Positions 35,015-44,513 of a stretch of 64,000 nt of DNA are shown here, one piece after another. The stretch spans positions 62,001 to 126,000 of the forward strand of contig NZ_FXTB01000006.1 of assembly GCF_900182605.1 (NCBI RefSeq). The letters are read 5' to 3'. This DNA comes from Saccharicrinis carchari (lineage in GTDB: Bacteria; Bacteroidota; Bacteroidia; Bacteroidales; Marinilabiliaceae). Every line of letters starts with the position of its first letter. Within the stretch, counting starts at the first letter, position 1. Under the pieces are notes generated by a model. The model worked only from the letters and a program-made list of their open reading frames with translations. It made no database searches and was not told the origin of the DNA. The position numbers were made by a program, and so were the translations under genes.

Positions 35015-35038
35015 AGGCCGCCCAGCAATGGGCGGCCT
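35015..35038 (-). terminator. Terminator of the MaoC gene
   Basis: 10-bp GC-rich stem AGGCCGCCCA/TGGGCGGCCT with a GCAA tetraloop; on the minus strand a T-run follows. Lies 28 bp after the maoC-like stop. Confidence 0.9.
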
Positions 35039-35066
35039 GATTTTATCAAAAAAATTTACCTGCTCT

Positions 35067-35537
35067 TTAATTCCTAATAAAATGATATAAGAAAATGATT
35101 TTACCTTCGAACGCAGGTTTTTTGTTTCCTTCTATTTCTAACACCACACCGATAACCGCTTTGGTAACACCTCTAAGGTCTTTAACTTCATCCACTTTGG
35201 CCACCAGTCTTATCTTTGAGTTTACCACCACAGGTTGATTAAATTTCAACGATTCGATTCCGTAGTTAACCTGTAATTTAATGTTTTGCACCTCTACCAT
35301 TTGCTCCCACAAATAGGCCAACATTGACACTGTTAAATAACCATGCGCAATAGTATTGCCAAAGGGCGATTCTGCTTTTGCTCTCTCCGGATCGGTGTGT
35401 ATCCATTGGTGATCGTGGGTGGCATCGGCAAATTGGTTTATTTGCTCCTGTGTAATACTGTGATACTCCGATTTTCCTATTTCTTTTCCTATTAGCGCTT
35501 CGAGTTCTTCAAAGCTTTTGATTATCAGTTTTGCCAT
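35067..35537 (-). CDS. MaoC-like (R)-specific enoyl-CoA hydratase/dehydratase
   Basis: 156 residues from ATG at 35535-35537; the longer frame begins with a TTG upstream of the promoter box and is rejected. Single hot-dog domain with the hydratase motif FADATHDHQWIHTDPERA, containing the catalytic Asp and His, and GNTIAHGYLTVSML. Hydrates 2-enoyl-CoA to (R)-3-hydroxyacyl-CoA; the exact substrate is unknown. Own promoter and terminator, so monocistronic. Confidence 0.92.
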   Translation of the reverse strand: MAKLIIKSFEELEALIGKEIGKSEYHSITQEQINQFADATHDHQWIHTDPERAKAESPFGNTIAHGYLTVSMLAYLWEQMVEVQNIKLQVNYGIESLKFNQPVVVNSKIRLVAKVDEVKDLRGVTKAVIGVVLEIEGNKKPAFEGKIIFLYHFIRN

Positions 35538-35571
35538 GCCTATTTTATAAGTTATGTTATAATTTTGGGTG

Positions 35572-35599
35572 CAAATATAATGTTTTAAACCTAAACCAA
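35572..35599 (-). promoter_or_regulatory. Promoter of the MaoC gene
   Basis: Minus strand TTG (35599-35597), 17-nt spacer, TATATTTG (35579-35572), 35 nt before the start codon. Confidence 0.75.
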
Positions 35600-35603
35600 A
35601 CAA

Positions 35604-35932
35604 ATTGAAATATTTAGGATAATACAGCTCGCACGCGTAACAGATACAAGCCGCAATTATGGGGTGTTATTATTCACTTTATAAGTGTATCGTTTTATAT
35701 GGAAGCAACCTAGCCTGCCAGCAGCCTATTTTAATTTGCATTCTCAGGTTTTCTGGGAGGTAAAGGATCTATACTCCTCCGCTAAGTTGCAATCCTGTAC
35801 CTGGGCAGAAATAATACATACCGTTGGGTAGGCTTTTGTCTATGCTCATCCGGCACCTCTAAATCATTAAAAGTTGTTCTTCTGGTTACAGGCTTTAATA
35901 GTCCATTTTTTTTACTTCATGGTTTTTTATGA
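35604..35932. other. Gene-free spacer
   Basis: No supported gene on either strand. Contains one copy (35776-35784, minus orientation) of the 9-mer TAGCGGAGG that also occurs in two other spacers. Confidence 0.4.
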
Positions 35933-35940
35933 TATTTTTG
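35933..35940 (+). promoter_or_regulatory. Putative -7 element for the YggS-family gene
   Basis: TATTTTTG fits TAnnTTTG, 32 nt before the ATG at 35973. Confidence 0.45.
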
Positions 35941-35972
35941 TAATTCACAATAATAATATTGAATACATACAA

Positions 35973-36641
35973 ATGAGCATTGCTGAAAGAATTATCCGAA
36001 TTAAAAAATCCATACCTTCTAATGTATGCCTGGTGGCCGTTTCCAAAACAAAATCGTATAATGAAATTATGGAAGCCTACGAAACCGGGCACCGAGTGTT
36101 TGGTGAGAATAAAGTACAGGAACTAACCAAAAAACACGAAGAATTACCCAAGGATATACAATGGCACTTTATAGGACATCTGCAAAGCAACAAAGTAAAA
36201 TATATCGCTCCCTTTATTAGCTTACTCCATGGCGTAGATTCCCTTAAACTACTGAAGACCATTAATAAAGAGGCTAAAAAAAACCATCGCACCATCCCCT
36301 GCTTATTGCAGTTTCATATAGCACGAGAAAGCACTAAATTTGGTTTTTCCTTAGATGAATTTGAAGAGATGATGCACAGCTCGCCACTTGGCGAATTAAA
36401 AAATATAAACCTATGTGGCGTAATGGGAATGGCCACCTATACAGATGATGAAAATCAGATAGCCCAGGAATTTGATACATTAGCCAATATATTTCAACAC
36501 CTAAAAAAAACTTATTTTAAAGAAGAAGATAACTTTAAGGAAATTTCGATGGGTATGTCGGGTGACTATCCACTTGCCATCAAAAAAGGGAGCTCCATAA
36601 TACGTGTAGGGAGCTCCATATTTGGAGCCAGAAATTATTAA
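35973..36641 (+). CDS. YggS/PLPBP family pyridoxal-phosphate homeostasis protein
   Basis: 222 residues from ATG 35973; an in-frame extension of 33 hydrophobic residues back to 35874 crosses the promoter box and is rejected. Alanine-racemase-like barrel holding PLP through Lys in LVAVSKTKSYNEIMEAYETG; also RVFGENKVQEL, WHFIGHLQSNKVKYI, MGMSGDYPLAIKKGSSIIRVG. Balances vitamin B6 and amino-acid pools; no catalytic activity is known for the family. Confidence 0.94.
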   Translation: MSIAERIIRIKKSIPSNVCLVAVSKTKSYNEIMEAYETGHRVFGENKVQELTKKHEELPKDIQWHFIGHLQSNKVKYIAPFISLLHGVDSLKLLKTINKEAKKNHRTIPCLLQFHIARESTKFGFSLDEFEEMMHSSPLGELKNINLCGVMGMATYTDDENQIAQEFDTLANIFQHLKKTYFKEEDNFKEISMGMSGDYPLAIKKGSSIIRVGSSIFGARNY

Positions 36642-36690
36642 CCCGATGCATTAAAGATGCTTTTTGTTTACAATAATCTTTTAAATCAAC

Positions 36691-36698
36691 TATATTTG
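36691..36698 (+). promoter_or_regulatory. Putative -7 element for the DHOD-like gene
   Basis: TATATTTG, 19 nt before the start codon; a TTG at 36664-36666 is somewhat far (24 nt). Confidence 0.5.
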
Positions 36699-36717
36699 TT
36701 CTGAAAACAATAAACCT

Positions 36718-37704
36718 ATGACAAAATTAAATACAAGCTATCTGGGGCTAACGCTTAAAAATCCTATAATTGTGGGCAGTTCCGGTTTAACCAATAGTAT
36801 CGATAAGATACAAAAGCTGGTGGACGCAGGAGCGGGTGCCGTTGTACTTAAGTCGCTTTTTGAAGAACAGATTAACCACGATATCAATAAGCAGATTCAA
36901 GGCGGGCACGGTTTAGATTATCCCGAAGCTATGGATTACATAGCCGGATACACCAAAAATAATTCTGTAGGCGAATACCTTCAATTGATTGCAGATGCCA
37001 AGTCAAAATTCAACATTCCCATCATCGCCAGTATCAACTGTTTTTCTACTCACGAGTGGCTTTCCTTTGCCAAACAAATAGAGAAGGCTGGTGCCGATGC
37101 CATTGAACTAAACGTGCATGTGGTAAATACCGATAAGTACACCGATGCTATCGCCATTGAAGAACTTTATTACAGCGTAGCCGAAAACCTCAACAAAGCA
37201 CTCCATATTCCATTTGCCATAAAAATGGGCGATAACTTCGCCAATATTGTTGGAGTGGTAAACAAATTGTATGCACAAGGTGCTAAAGGTGTTGTACTCT
37301 TCAATCGTTTTTTTCAGCCCGACATTGATATTAACGAACTAAAACTGGGATCGGCTTCTGTTTTTAGCACCCCTGCCGACATCAGAAGAACACTACGCTG
37401 GGTGGCCATTGTATCCGACAAGGTGAAACAAATAGATGTATCGGCATCTACAGGAAACCACGATGGAGAGGCAGTTATCAAACAACTTTTGGCTGGTGCC
37501 ACCACGGTTCAGGTATGCTCGGCCATCTATCAAAAAGGCCCTAAAGTAATATCCGACATGCTAAACGAACTATCGTATTGGATGGAAGCCAAGGGGTTTA
37601 AAGATATTGAAGATTTCAGGGGTATGATGAGCTACCGCAAAATAAAAGATCCCGTGATGTATGAGAGAGCACAATTCATGAGGTACTTTTCGAATATGGA
37701 GTAA
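36718..37704 (+). CDS. Dihydroorotate dehydrogenase-like protein
   Basis: 328 residues, TIM barrel of the DHOD-like FMN family. Seen: YLGLTLKNPIIVGSSGLTNS at the N terminus, IIASINCFSTHEWLSFAKQI, GADAIELNVH, GAKGVVLFNRFFQPDID, and ATTVQVCSAIYQKG for phosphate binding. The usual DHOD Cys/Ser active base region is not conserved in the PyrD manner, and such proteins occur in Bacteroidota next to a separate pyrD, so a role in pyrimidine synthesis is doubtful. Some relatives are annotated as electron-transfer-linked oxidoreductases. Confidence 0.88.
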   Translation: MTKLNTSYLGLTLKNPIIVGSSGLTNSIDKIQKLVDAGAGAVVLKSLFEEQINHDINKQIQGGHGLDYPEAMDYIAGYTKNNSVGEYLQLIADAKSKFNIPIIASINCFSTHEWLSFAKQIEKAGADAIELNVHVVNTDKYTDAIAIEELYYSVAENLNKALHIPFAIKMGDNFANIVGVVNKLYAQGAKGVVLFNRFFQPDIDINELKLGSASVFSTPADIRRTLRWVAIVSDKVKQIDVSASTGNHDGEAVIKQLLAGATTVQVCSAIYQKGPKVISDMLNELSYWMEAKGFKDIEDFRGMMSYRKIKDPVMYERAQFMRYFSNME

Positions 37705-37772
37705 AAAAACTTATTATCATTTGGTTACATTATAAATTATAATTGATATTTTAGCCCTCAAAATAATACAAA

Positions 37773-38708
37773 ATGAGAAAAAATTTACTTCTGAGTTGTA
37801 AACTATTAGCAGTTTTATTTCTCGGCACCTATATCCTGTCGTCCTGCCAGTCAGATAACAAAAAAAAATCATCGACAGAACAAGATAAAATAATTTCATC
37901 GGCTCAAAAACAGGTTGATGCGCAATTGATGGAAGACTTTAACAAGTCAAAATTGATTTTTTATTCGCTGCCCTCACCATTAGAAACGGCCATGCTTATT
38001 AAAAGATCGGGAGCACGATACAACCAGGAAATACTAAATCCCATCAGTAACGCAGATAACTATAACACCAACCTTAAAATGGCACTTAACCTGGGAGTTT
38101 ATAGTGCCGATTTGAGTTACACCAGCCTATTTGATCAAACGCAAAGCACCATCCAGTATATGGGATGTGCAAAAAAAATGGCCGAAGGTTTGAGTATTAT
38201 CGATGCTATAGACGAAAATACCATCAACAGCTTACAGGATAACATGAATAACAGAGATGTTGTTTTGGAAATTATTTCTGAAACATTTATGTCGTCCAAC
38301 GCCTATTTAAAAGAAAATGACAGGGCCGCCATTTCGGTCATGGTATTAGTAGGCGGATGGGTAGAGGGCTTGTATCTGGCATCGGCTCTCACCAATGGAT
38401 CTATGGAGAACAACAAGCGATTATTAGATAGAATTATTTATCAGAAGCTATCCTTGATTACAATGATGAATTTGTTGGAGTCACATTCCCACAATGAGGA
38501 CATACAATACCTGCTCGGAAAAATGAACGAGCTAAAAGGCATTTTTGAACAGGTTAAAATTGTAAACACCTCAAAAGTAGAATCTGAAACAGATACCGAA
38601 AATAAAGTGACTATCATCAAAGCCGACTCCGAGACTTACATCTCCAAAGAAGTGTTTGAAGCACTAATAAAAAAAGTAACTGAAATAAGAACAGAATTTA
38701 TCTCGTAA
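37773..38708 (+). CDS. Lipoprotein of unknown function
   Basis: 311 residues. Lipobox ILSSC near residue 26, so membrane-anchored and periplasmic. The rest is mostly helical: LMEDFNKSKLIFYSLPSP, NYNTNLKMALNLGVYSADL, LKENDRAAISVMVLVGGWV, EGLYLASALTN. No family recognised; the text resembles uncharacterised lipoproteins conserved among Bacteroidales. A small secreted-protein gene follows 25 bp downstream, so the two form a likely operon. Confidence 0.85.
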   Translation: MRKNLLLSCKLLAVLFLGTYILSSCQSDNKKKSSTEQDKIISSAQKQVDAQLMEDFNKSKLIFYSLPSPLETAMLIKRSGARYNQEILNPISNADNYNTNLKMALNLGVYSADLSYTSLFDQTQSTIQYMGCAKKMAEGLSIIDAIDENTINSLQDNMNNRDVVLEIISETFMSSNAYLKENDRAAISVMVLVGGWVEGLYLASALTNGSMENNKRLLDRIIYQKLSLITMMNLLESHSHNEDIQYLLGKMNELKGIFEQVKIVNTSKVESETDTENKVTIIKADSETYISKEVFEALIKKVTEIRTEFIS

Positions 38709-38733
38709 TTGGCAATCACACTTTGTTTTAATA

Positions 38734-39186
38734 ATGAAATTTAACAATACAAGCACACCCTTCGTTGTAATATGCATGGCTCTCATATGTTTGTTACCAT
38801 TTAATGGACAAGCACAATGTGTTAGTTTTGCTAAAAATGTAGCCAAACCCAAATTGGGTAATTTTGTGCACGACGGAAATTATAATGCTACAATTTTAGG
38901 AGTGGGTGAAACAGCAGAATTGTATAAAACATTTTTTGAAGGACAAACCTATAGAGTTTCCGTAACGAAAATAGACAAGCTTCCGAACATTCACTTTCGC
39001 CTGATAGACAAGGAAAATAACGTTATTTTTGACAATAAGGATCATCATTATGCCGATATATGGGACTTTACGGTAAAATCAACACAAATGCTCGTTTTAA
39101 AATTAAAAGTGCTCGATGATTACCAAAGCGAAAACCCAAGTGTAACAAAAGGCTGTGTGGCTGTTCTTTTTGGAATTAAAAAATAA
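38734..39186 (+). CDS. Small secreted protein of unknown function
   Basis: 150 residues. Signal peptide ~1-28 (VVICMALICLLPFNGQAQ). The mature part looks all-beta (NYNATILGVGETAELYKTF, GQTYRVSVTKIDKLP, HFRLIDKENNVIFDNKDH, MLVLKLKVLDDY), with two Cys that could form a disulfide. Encoded 25 bp after the unknown lipoprotein and before a terminator; the pair may act together in the cell envelope. No function can be assigned. Confidence 0.82.
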   Translation: MKFNNTSTPFVVICMALICLLPFNGQAQCVSFAKNVAKPKLGNFVHDGNYNATILGVGETAELYKTFFEGQTYRVSVTKIDKLPNIHFRLIDKENNVIFDNKDHHYADIWDFTVKSTQMLVLKLKVLDDYQSENPSVTKGCVAVLFGIKK

Positions 39187-39214
39187 ATCTGATAACACAC
39201 CTCTATTTAAAGAT

Positions 39215-39242
39215 AAAAAGCTGCTTTGAACCGCAGCTTTTT
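39215..39242. terminator. Bidirectional terminator
   Basis: 10-bp stem AAAAAGCTGC (39215-39224) / GCAGCTTTTT (39233-39242), 8-nt loop, between the convergent unknown secreted-protein gene and uvrA. Confidence 0.85.
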
Positions 39243-39246
39243 TCTT

Positions 39247-42045
39247 TTATTGCAAGTAGGGTTTTAGATACTTACCCGTATAGGATGCCTTATTTTCCAC
39301 CAAATCTTCAGGCAGGCCTTCAAATACCAGATATCCGCCCTTTTCGCCACCTTCGGGGCCCAGATCAATAATCCAGTCGGCCGATTTAATAATTTCCATG
39401 TTATGCTCTATAATAACCAGCGAATGCCCCTTGGCAATCAGGGCATCAAAGGCAGCGAGCAGTTTTTTGATATCGTTAAAATGCAGCCCCGTAGTTGGCT
39501 CATCAAATATAAACAAGGTAGGATCGTTCTTATCCTTAGCCAAGAATGAGGCCAGCTTAATACGTTGACTCTCACCTCCGGAAAGGGTACTGCTGGGCTG
39601 CCCCATTTTTACGTATCCCAAACCCACGTCGGCCAATGGTTGTAATTTAGTTACGATACGCTTAGGGGTAGCTTTTGCCTCCCCACCAAAAAAACCGATG
39701 GCCTGTTCAATGGTCATCTCCAATATGTCGTGTATGTTTTTACCACGATATGTTACGTCCAGAATATCCGATTTAAAACGTTTGCCTCCACAGCTTTCGC
39801 AGGTGAGCACAATATCGGCCATAAACTGCATTTCTACTTTTATGGTTCCTTCGCCCTGACACTCCTCACAGCGTCCTCCATCGATATTAAATGAGAAGTG
39901 CGACGCCTTATAGCCATTTATCCTGGACACTTTTTGCTCTGCCATTAGCTTACGTATCTCATCGTAGGCTTTTAGGTAGGTTGCCGGGTTTGAACGTGAG
40001 GATTTACCAATGGGATTCTGATCTACAAACTCCACCTCGGCAATATCTTCCACATTGCCTTGAAGCAGGTCAAAAGCACCTGTTTTATCGGCATATCCGC
40101 CCAAGCGTTTTTTGATGGCCGGGTATAATATGGTGCCGATGAGCGACGATTTGCCCGAACCACTCACACCCGTTATCACATTGAGCACGTTAAGGGGAAT
40201 TTTTAGGTCTATCCCCTTCAGATTATTCTCTCTGGCACCCAGAATTTGCAAATAATTGTTCCAACTCCTGCGTGAGGTAGGCAATTCTATTTTTTTAGCT
40301 CCAAATAAATACTGATGGGTTAAACTCAGCTGTGCATCTGCACCTTCTTCTAACTTACCTTTAAACACTACTTCACCACCCAAACGTCCCGCACCAGGTC
40401 CAATATCAACAATCATGTCGGCAGCACGCATAATATCCTCATCGTGTTCTACCACCACCACGGTATTGCCCATGCGCTGCAGTTCCTGCAAAACGGTAAT
40501 TAAGAGTGCGGTATCGCGCGAGTGCAGGCCAATGCTGGGTTCGTCTAAAATATATAAGGATCCCACCAGATTGCTACCCAGCGAAGTAGCCAGGTTAATG
40601 CGCTGACTCTCGCCCCCGGACAGAGTTGATGAAAGGCGGTTCAGTGTTAGATAGCCCAAGCCCACCTCGTACAGAAATTTTAAGCGGGTGTTGATTTCCC
40701 TGAACAGGCGAACGGCCACTTTCTCTTCGTGTTGGGTAAGCTTTAAGTGTTTAAAAAAATCCATCAACTCTGTTATGGGCATCAACACCAGTTCGGAGAG
40801 ACACCTCCCTCCCACTTTTACATACGAAGCTTCCTTTTTTAGTCGGGTACCATTACATTCCGGACATTTTGTTTTACCACGATACCGCGACAGCATCACC
40901 CGATACTGAATTTTATACTGCTGTTCTTCAACGTGTTTAAAAAAAGTATTAATACCATAAAAATACTTGTTGCCTTCCCAAAGTAGTTTACGCTGACCTT
41001 GTGTGAGTTCGTAATACGGTTTGTGCACGGGGAAATTAAAATGGTGTGCCGAGGAAATCAGCATCTTTTTATACTCCCCCATTTTTTCGCCTTTCCAGCA
41101 GGCCACCGTATCTTCATACACCGATAATGATTTATTGGGTATAACCAAATCCTCGTCAATACCGATAACATTGCCAAAACCCTCACACCTTTTACAGGCA
41201 CCCACCGGATTGTTAAAAGTGAACATATGTTCGCTGGGTTCTTCAAACTCCATCCCATCCAACTCAAAACGATTAGAAAAAGTAGCAATTTCTACCCCAT
41301 TCCTTTTGTACACATTAACCATGCACTCTCCTTTACCTTCAAAAAAGGCAGTTTGAATAGAGTCGGCCAGGCGCGACAAGTTATCCTCATCCTTGGCTGC
41401 CGTTGCTCTATCAATAACCAAATTAAAAGAGGTACAGCCACCCAACAGGCTTTTGTCGTTCAGTAAATCTTCTATCTTATAAAACTCGCCTTCGCTCTCC
41501 ACACGCACAAATCCCTGTTTCATCAGCACTTCCAAATGCTGGGCACAAGTTCTGCCCACAGGTAGGTGAATAGCCGAAAGAATTACCAACCTGGTATCAT
41601 CCTCGTGGTTGGTAATATGATTCACCACATCGGTAACATAATGTCGTTTTACCTCATTCCCCGAAACAGGCGAAATGGTTTTCCCAATTCGGGCAAACAA
41701 CAGTTTCATGTAATCGTACACCTCGGTTGAAGTGCCCACCGTTGAACGTGGGTTTCGCGTATTCACTTTTTGCTCAATGGCAATAGCCGGTGGAATACCT
41801 TTAATGTAATCCACCTCCGGCTTGTCTATCCTACCCAAAAACTGACGTGCATAGGAGCTCAGACTCTCTACATAGCGCCGCTGCCCCTCAGCATAAAGTG
41901 TATCAAAGGCCAGGGAAGATTTCCCTGAACCGGAAACGCCTGTAATAACAATAAATTTATTGCGTGGGAGATCGAGGTTGATACCTTTTAAGTTGTGTAC
42001 CCTTGCTCCTTTTATTTGAATACTTTTAGAAACAGATTTGGACAT
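39247..42045 (-). CDS. uvrA: Excinuclease ABC subunit A
   Basis: 932 residues, normal length. Damage-recognition ATPase of nucleotide excision repair. Two ABC units: Walker A GVSGSGKSSLAFDTL and GVSGSGKSSLIGTIL, signatures LSGGESQRINLAT and LSGGESQRIKLAS. Zinc-finger cysteines: CKRCEGFG with CPECNGTRL, and CEECQGEGT with CESCGGKRF. A perfect TATCTTTG box lies 26 nt upstream. Monocistronic. Confidence 0.97.
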   Translation of the reverse strand: MSKSVSKSIQIKGARVHNLKGINLDLPRNKFIVITGVSGSGKSSLAFDTLYAEGQRRYVESLSSYARQFLGRIDKPEVDYIKGIPPAIAIEQKVNTRNPRSTVGTSTEVYDYMKLLFARIGKTISPVSGNEVKRHYVTDVVNHITNHEDDTRLVILSAIHLPVGRTCAQHLEVLMKQGFVRVESEGEFYKIEDLLNDKSLLGGCTSFNLVIDRATAAKDEDNLSRLADSIQTAFFEGKGECMVNVYKRNGVEIATFSNRFELDGMEFEEPSEHMFTFNNPVGACKRCEGFGNVIGIDEDLVIPNKSLSVYEDTVACWKGEKMGEYKKMLISSAHHFNFPVHKPYYELTQGQRKLLWEGNKYFYGINTFFKHVEEQQYKIQYRVMLSRYRGKTKCPECNGTRLKKEASYVKVGGRCLSELVLMPITELMDFFKHLKLTQHEEKVAVRLFREINTRLKFLYEVGLGYLTLNRLSSTLSGGESQRINLATSLGSNLVGSLYILDEPSIGLHSRDTALLITVLQELQRMGNTVVVVEHDEDIMRAADMIVDIGPGAGRLGGEVVFKGKLEEGADAQLSLTHQYLFGAKKIELPTSRRSWNNYLQILGARENNLKGIDLKIPLNVLNVITGVSGSGKSSLIGTILYPAIKKRLGGYADKTGAFDLLQGNVEDIAEVEFVDQNPIGKSSRSNPATYLKAYDEIRKLMAEQKVSRINGYKASHFSFNIDGGRCEECQGEGTIKVEMQFMADIVLTCESCGGKRFKSDILDVTYRGKNIHDILEMTIEQAIGFFGGEAKATPKRIVTKLQPLADVGLGYVKMGQPSSTLSGGESQRIKLASFLAKDKNDPTLFIFDEPTTGLHFNDIKKLLAAFDALIAKGHSLVIIEHNMEIIKSADWIIDLGPEGGEKGGYLVFEGLPEDLVENKASYTGKYLKPYLQ

Positions 42046-42070
42046 GTGGCATTTTTATTAAGAAGAGTGC

Positions 42071-42078
42071 AAAGATAG
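42071..42078 (-). promoter_or_regulatory. Putative -7 element for uvrA
   Basis: TATCTTTG on the minus strand, followed by GCAC, 26 nt before the uvrA start codon. Confidence 0.6.
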
Positions 42079-42447
42079 GAAATACGAGCGGAATTAATGG
42101 GTTTTAAAAGGGTGAATGGGTGGTGCTTGCTAAAAAAGCTTGGCTACCCGGAACTACTCAATTCATTATAGCGGAGGTAGTGCGATTGAAACTCTTTCCG
42201 GTTTTTGCTTATCCCCAGATCCTACGGAGTTTATACTTGCACTTCCTTTACCCCCAGTTGCGTAAACTCCACTGATGCTTATGCACAGGACGCTCGTACG
42301 GTGTATCGTAGATTTTACATACGGCAGCTATACTAATTTCACAACTGTATGGCCAGCTGTTCTGTAAATTTCGTTGATTGCTACAAATTAAAACTCCGAA
42401 GGTGTTTACTTTAAATAAACCCTGAATTTATATGGTGGAGAGAAATA
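42079..42447. other. Gene-free spacer between uvrA and pncA
   Basis: No frame over ~26 codons looks real. Contains one plus-strand copy of TAGCGGAGG (42169-42177). No terminator for pncA was recognised. Confidence 0.4.
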
Positions 42448-43002
42448 CTATTCCCTTCCCCCCACTATTTCACTGGAATGAATAATGGTAGCCCCGGCAT
42501 TTTTCATCTCCTCAAAAGCCAGGGGTACATCACCGGGATTTTGATAAATACCTTCTACGGCATCTTTGACAACAAAGGTGTTTAATCCGTGCTTTAATGC
42601 ATCCATAACCGTCCGCTTAACGCAAAACTCAATAACCAGCCCGGCTACATAAAGCGCTGTTATCTTATTCTTTTTCAAATAGTCGGCCAGATTGATATTA
42701 CTTGCTTCAAAAGCCGAATAACCATCGTCTTTATCGTCGGTACCTTTTAAAAATATCGTATCTATCTTATCGACAGTTAATGAGGAAGGGAACTCGGCCC
42801 CATGGGTATCATGGACACAATGAACAGGCCATTTTTTAAAATGAACCGATTTTTCAGGATGCCAGTCTTTAGATGCCAACACAAAATCGAACTTTGACAT
42901 GAGCTTATTGACCACCGGAATAATTGCATCCCCCTTAGGTGTAGGGAGCGCCCCATGGGGACAAAAATCATTTTGCAAATCTACTATAAAAAGTGCTTTC
43001 AT
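42448..43002 (-). CDS. pncA: Nicotinamidase
   Basis: 184 residues. Deamidates nicotinamide to nicotinate for NAD salvage. Catalytic triad Asp8 (VDLQNDF), Lys86 (FLKGTD) and Cys127 (IEFCVKRT); metal ligands Asp46, His48 and His54 in SKDWHPEKSVHF. Last gene of the run pntAA-pntAB-pntB-acnA-pncB-pncA, 95 bp after pncB. Its product is the substrate of the neighbouring PncB. Confidence 0.95.
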   Translation of the reverse strand: MKALFIVDLQNDFCPHGALPTPKGDAIIPVVNKLMSKFDFVLASKDWHPEKSVHFKKWPVHCVHDTHGAEFPSSLTVDKIDTIFLKGTDDKDDGYSAFEASNINLADYLKKNKITALYVAGLVIEFCVKRTVMDALKHGLNTFVVKDAVEGIYQNPGDVPLAFEEMKNAGATIIHSSEIVGGRE

Positions 43003-43097
43003 TGGAATAAGATTAGATGTTAGACATTAGGGATTAGGGGTTTCATAGTGAGCAATCTAAGGCTAGGCTCTTCCATAATTATTACTATTTAAGCGCC

Positions 43098-44513
43098 TTA
43101 TTTATGGACTCCCTGAATCAAATCATTCCTTAATTGAATTAAGCCTTTACTCAGTCCAACCTTATATACATGAGGATACTCAAATCTATGAAACTCCTCA
43201 GGTAATTGTGCCACCCGGTGCTTTCTGTAATCTGATATTTCGGCAATGGTTTTTTTCTTGTTGATTATGGTTTCATTTTCGTATACCTTTGAAACAATGG
43301 TTTCACTTTCTAATCCTTTTACACAGGATTTTTTATCTGTAAATTGGGGATGATAAATAGAGTCAATATCCTCTTCTTTCTCCTCATTGAGCACGATACC
43401 ATCGGCACAAAACTGCTTATCGCTATTAAAGTATCTCACAATTTTTTTAATGCCCGGCAATGTTACTTTAGCAGCATCCTCCGATAACTTAATGGTTGGC
43501 TTGTTATTAATTACACTTAACTTGTATACACCGTCGAGCGCTGCATCGGGGTGTGCCGTAATTAAACTGGTACCCACCCCAAAACCATCGATCGGTGCAC
43601 CTTGCTGAATTAAACTATTAATCAGATATTCATCCAGGCGGTTGGAAGCAATAATTTTTACACCCTTCAAACCGGCAGCATTGAGCATTGCTCTGGCTTT
43701 TTTAGAAATATATGCCAGATCGCCACTATCTAATCTAATGGCCGCCAGTTCTTGTCCTCTTTGCTGCATTTCCTTTGCCACGATTATGGCATTGGGTACC
43801 CCGCTTTCTAAAGTTTGATAGGTATCCACCAGTAGTACGCAATTTTCGGGATGTGTTTCGGCAAACTTTCTGAAGGCAGTCAGCTCATCGTCGAAACTCT
43901 GCACCCACGAATGTGCCTGTGTTCCGGATGAATTTACACCATACAGGAAAGCACTCATTACATTAGAAGTACTGTCCATGCCTCCGATAACGGCGGCTCT
44001 GCTGCCCCCGATGGCGGCTCTGCCCTGTGCGCGTCGCATACCAAATTCCATTAAATTCCTGTCTCCGGCCGACTTGCGCATTCTATTTGCCTTTGTGGCG
44101 ATGAGGGATTGAAAGTTAAGGACATTTAAAATGAGTGTTTCCAACAATTGAGTTTCGATAATGGTTCCTTGTGCACAAAGGACAGCCTCGTTTGAAAATA
44201 CCACTTCCCCCTCGCGGGCAGCATAGATATTTCCTTTAAACGAAAAGCTTTTCAAGAACTCAAGAAAATCACTTTTAAAGCCAATTTTATGCAGATAATC
44301 AATGGCTTCTTTATCGAATCTAAAATCTCCAATCATCTCCAATAAATCCTGCAAACCAGCAAAAATTGTAAACCCGGATTCAAAGGGATTAGTCCGGAAA
44401 AAATAATCGAAGTTACAGCTTATGTTACCTCTTCCGGTAAAAAAATATCCCTGAGCCATACTCAGCTCGTAATGATCCAGAAAAAGCCCTAAATGTTCCG
44501 TATTGCGATTCAT
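43098..44513 (-). CDS. pncB: Nicotinate phosphoribosyltransferase
   Basis: 471 residues. Makes nicotinate mononucleotide from nicotinate and PRPP. Seen: DHYELSMAQGYFFTGR near the N terminus, FGMRRAQGRAAIGGSRAAV with the phosphorylated-His region variant, VLLVDTYQTLESG, AIRLDSGDLAYISKKAR, IIASNRLDEYLI, DGFGVGTSLITAHPDAALD. Its ATG overlaps the aconitase stop codon (ATGA), so it is translationally coupled to acnA. Confidence 0.95.
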   Translation of the reverse strand: MNRNTEHLGLFLDHYELSMAQGYFFTGRGNISCNFDYFFRTNPFESGFTIFAGLQDLLEMIGDFRFDKEAIDYLHKIGFKSDFLEFLKSFSFKGNIYAAREGEVVFSNEAVLCAQGTIIETQLLETLILNVLNFQSLIATKANRMRKSAGDRNLMEFGMRRAQGRAAIGGSRAAVIGGMDSTSNVMSAFLYGVNSSGTQAHSWVQSFDDELTAFRKFAETHPENCVLLVDTYQTLESGVPNAIIVAKEMQQRGQELAAIRLDSGDLAYISKKARAMLNAAGLKGVKIIASNRLDEYLINSLIQQGAPIDGFGVGTSLITAHPDAALDGVYKLSVINNKPTIKLSEDAAKVTLPGIKKIVRYFNSDKQFCADGIVLNEEKEEDIDSIYHPQFTDKKSCVKGLESETIVSKVYENETIINKKKTIAEISDYRKHRVAQLPEEFHRFEYPHVYKVGLSKGLIQLRNDLIQGVHK

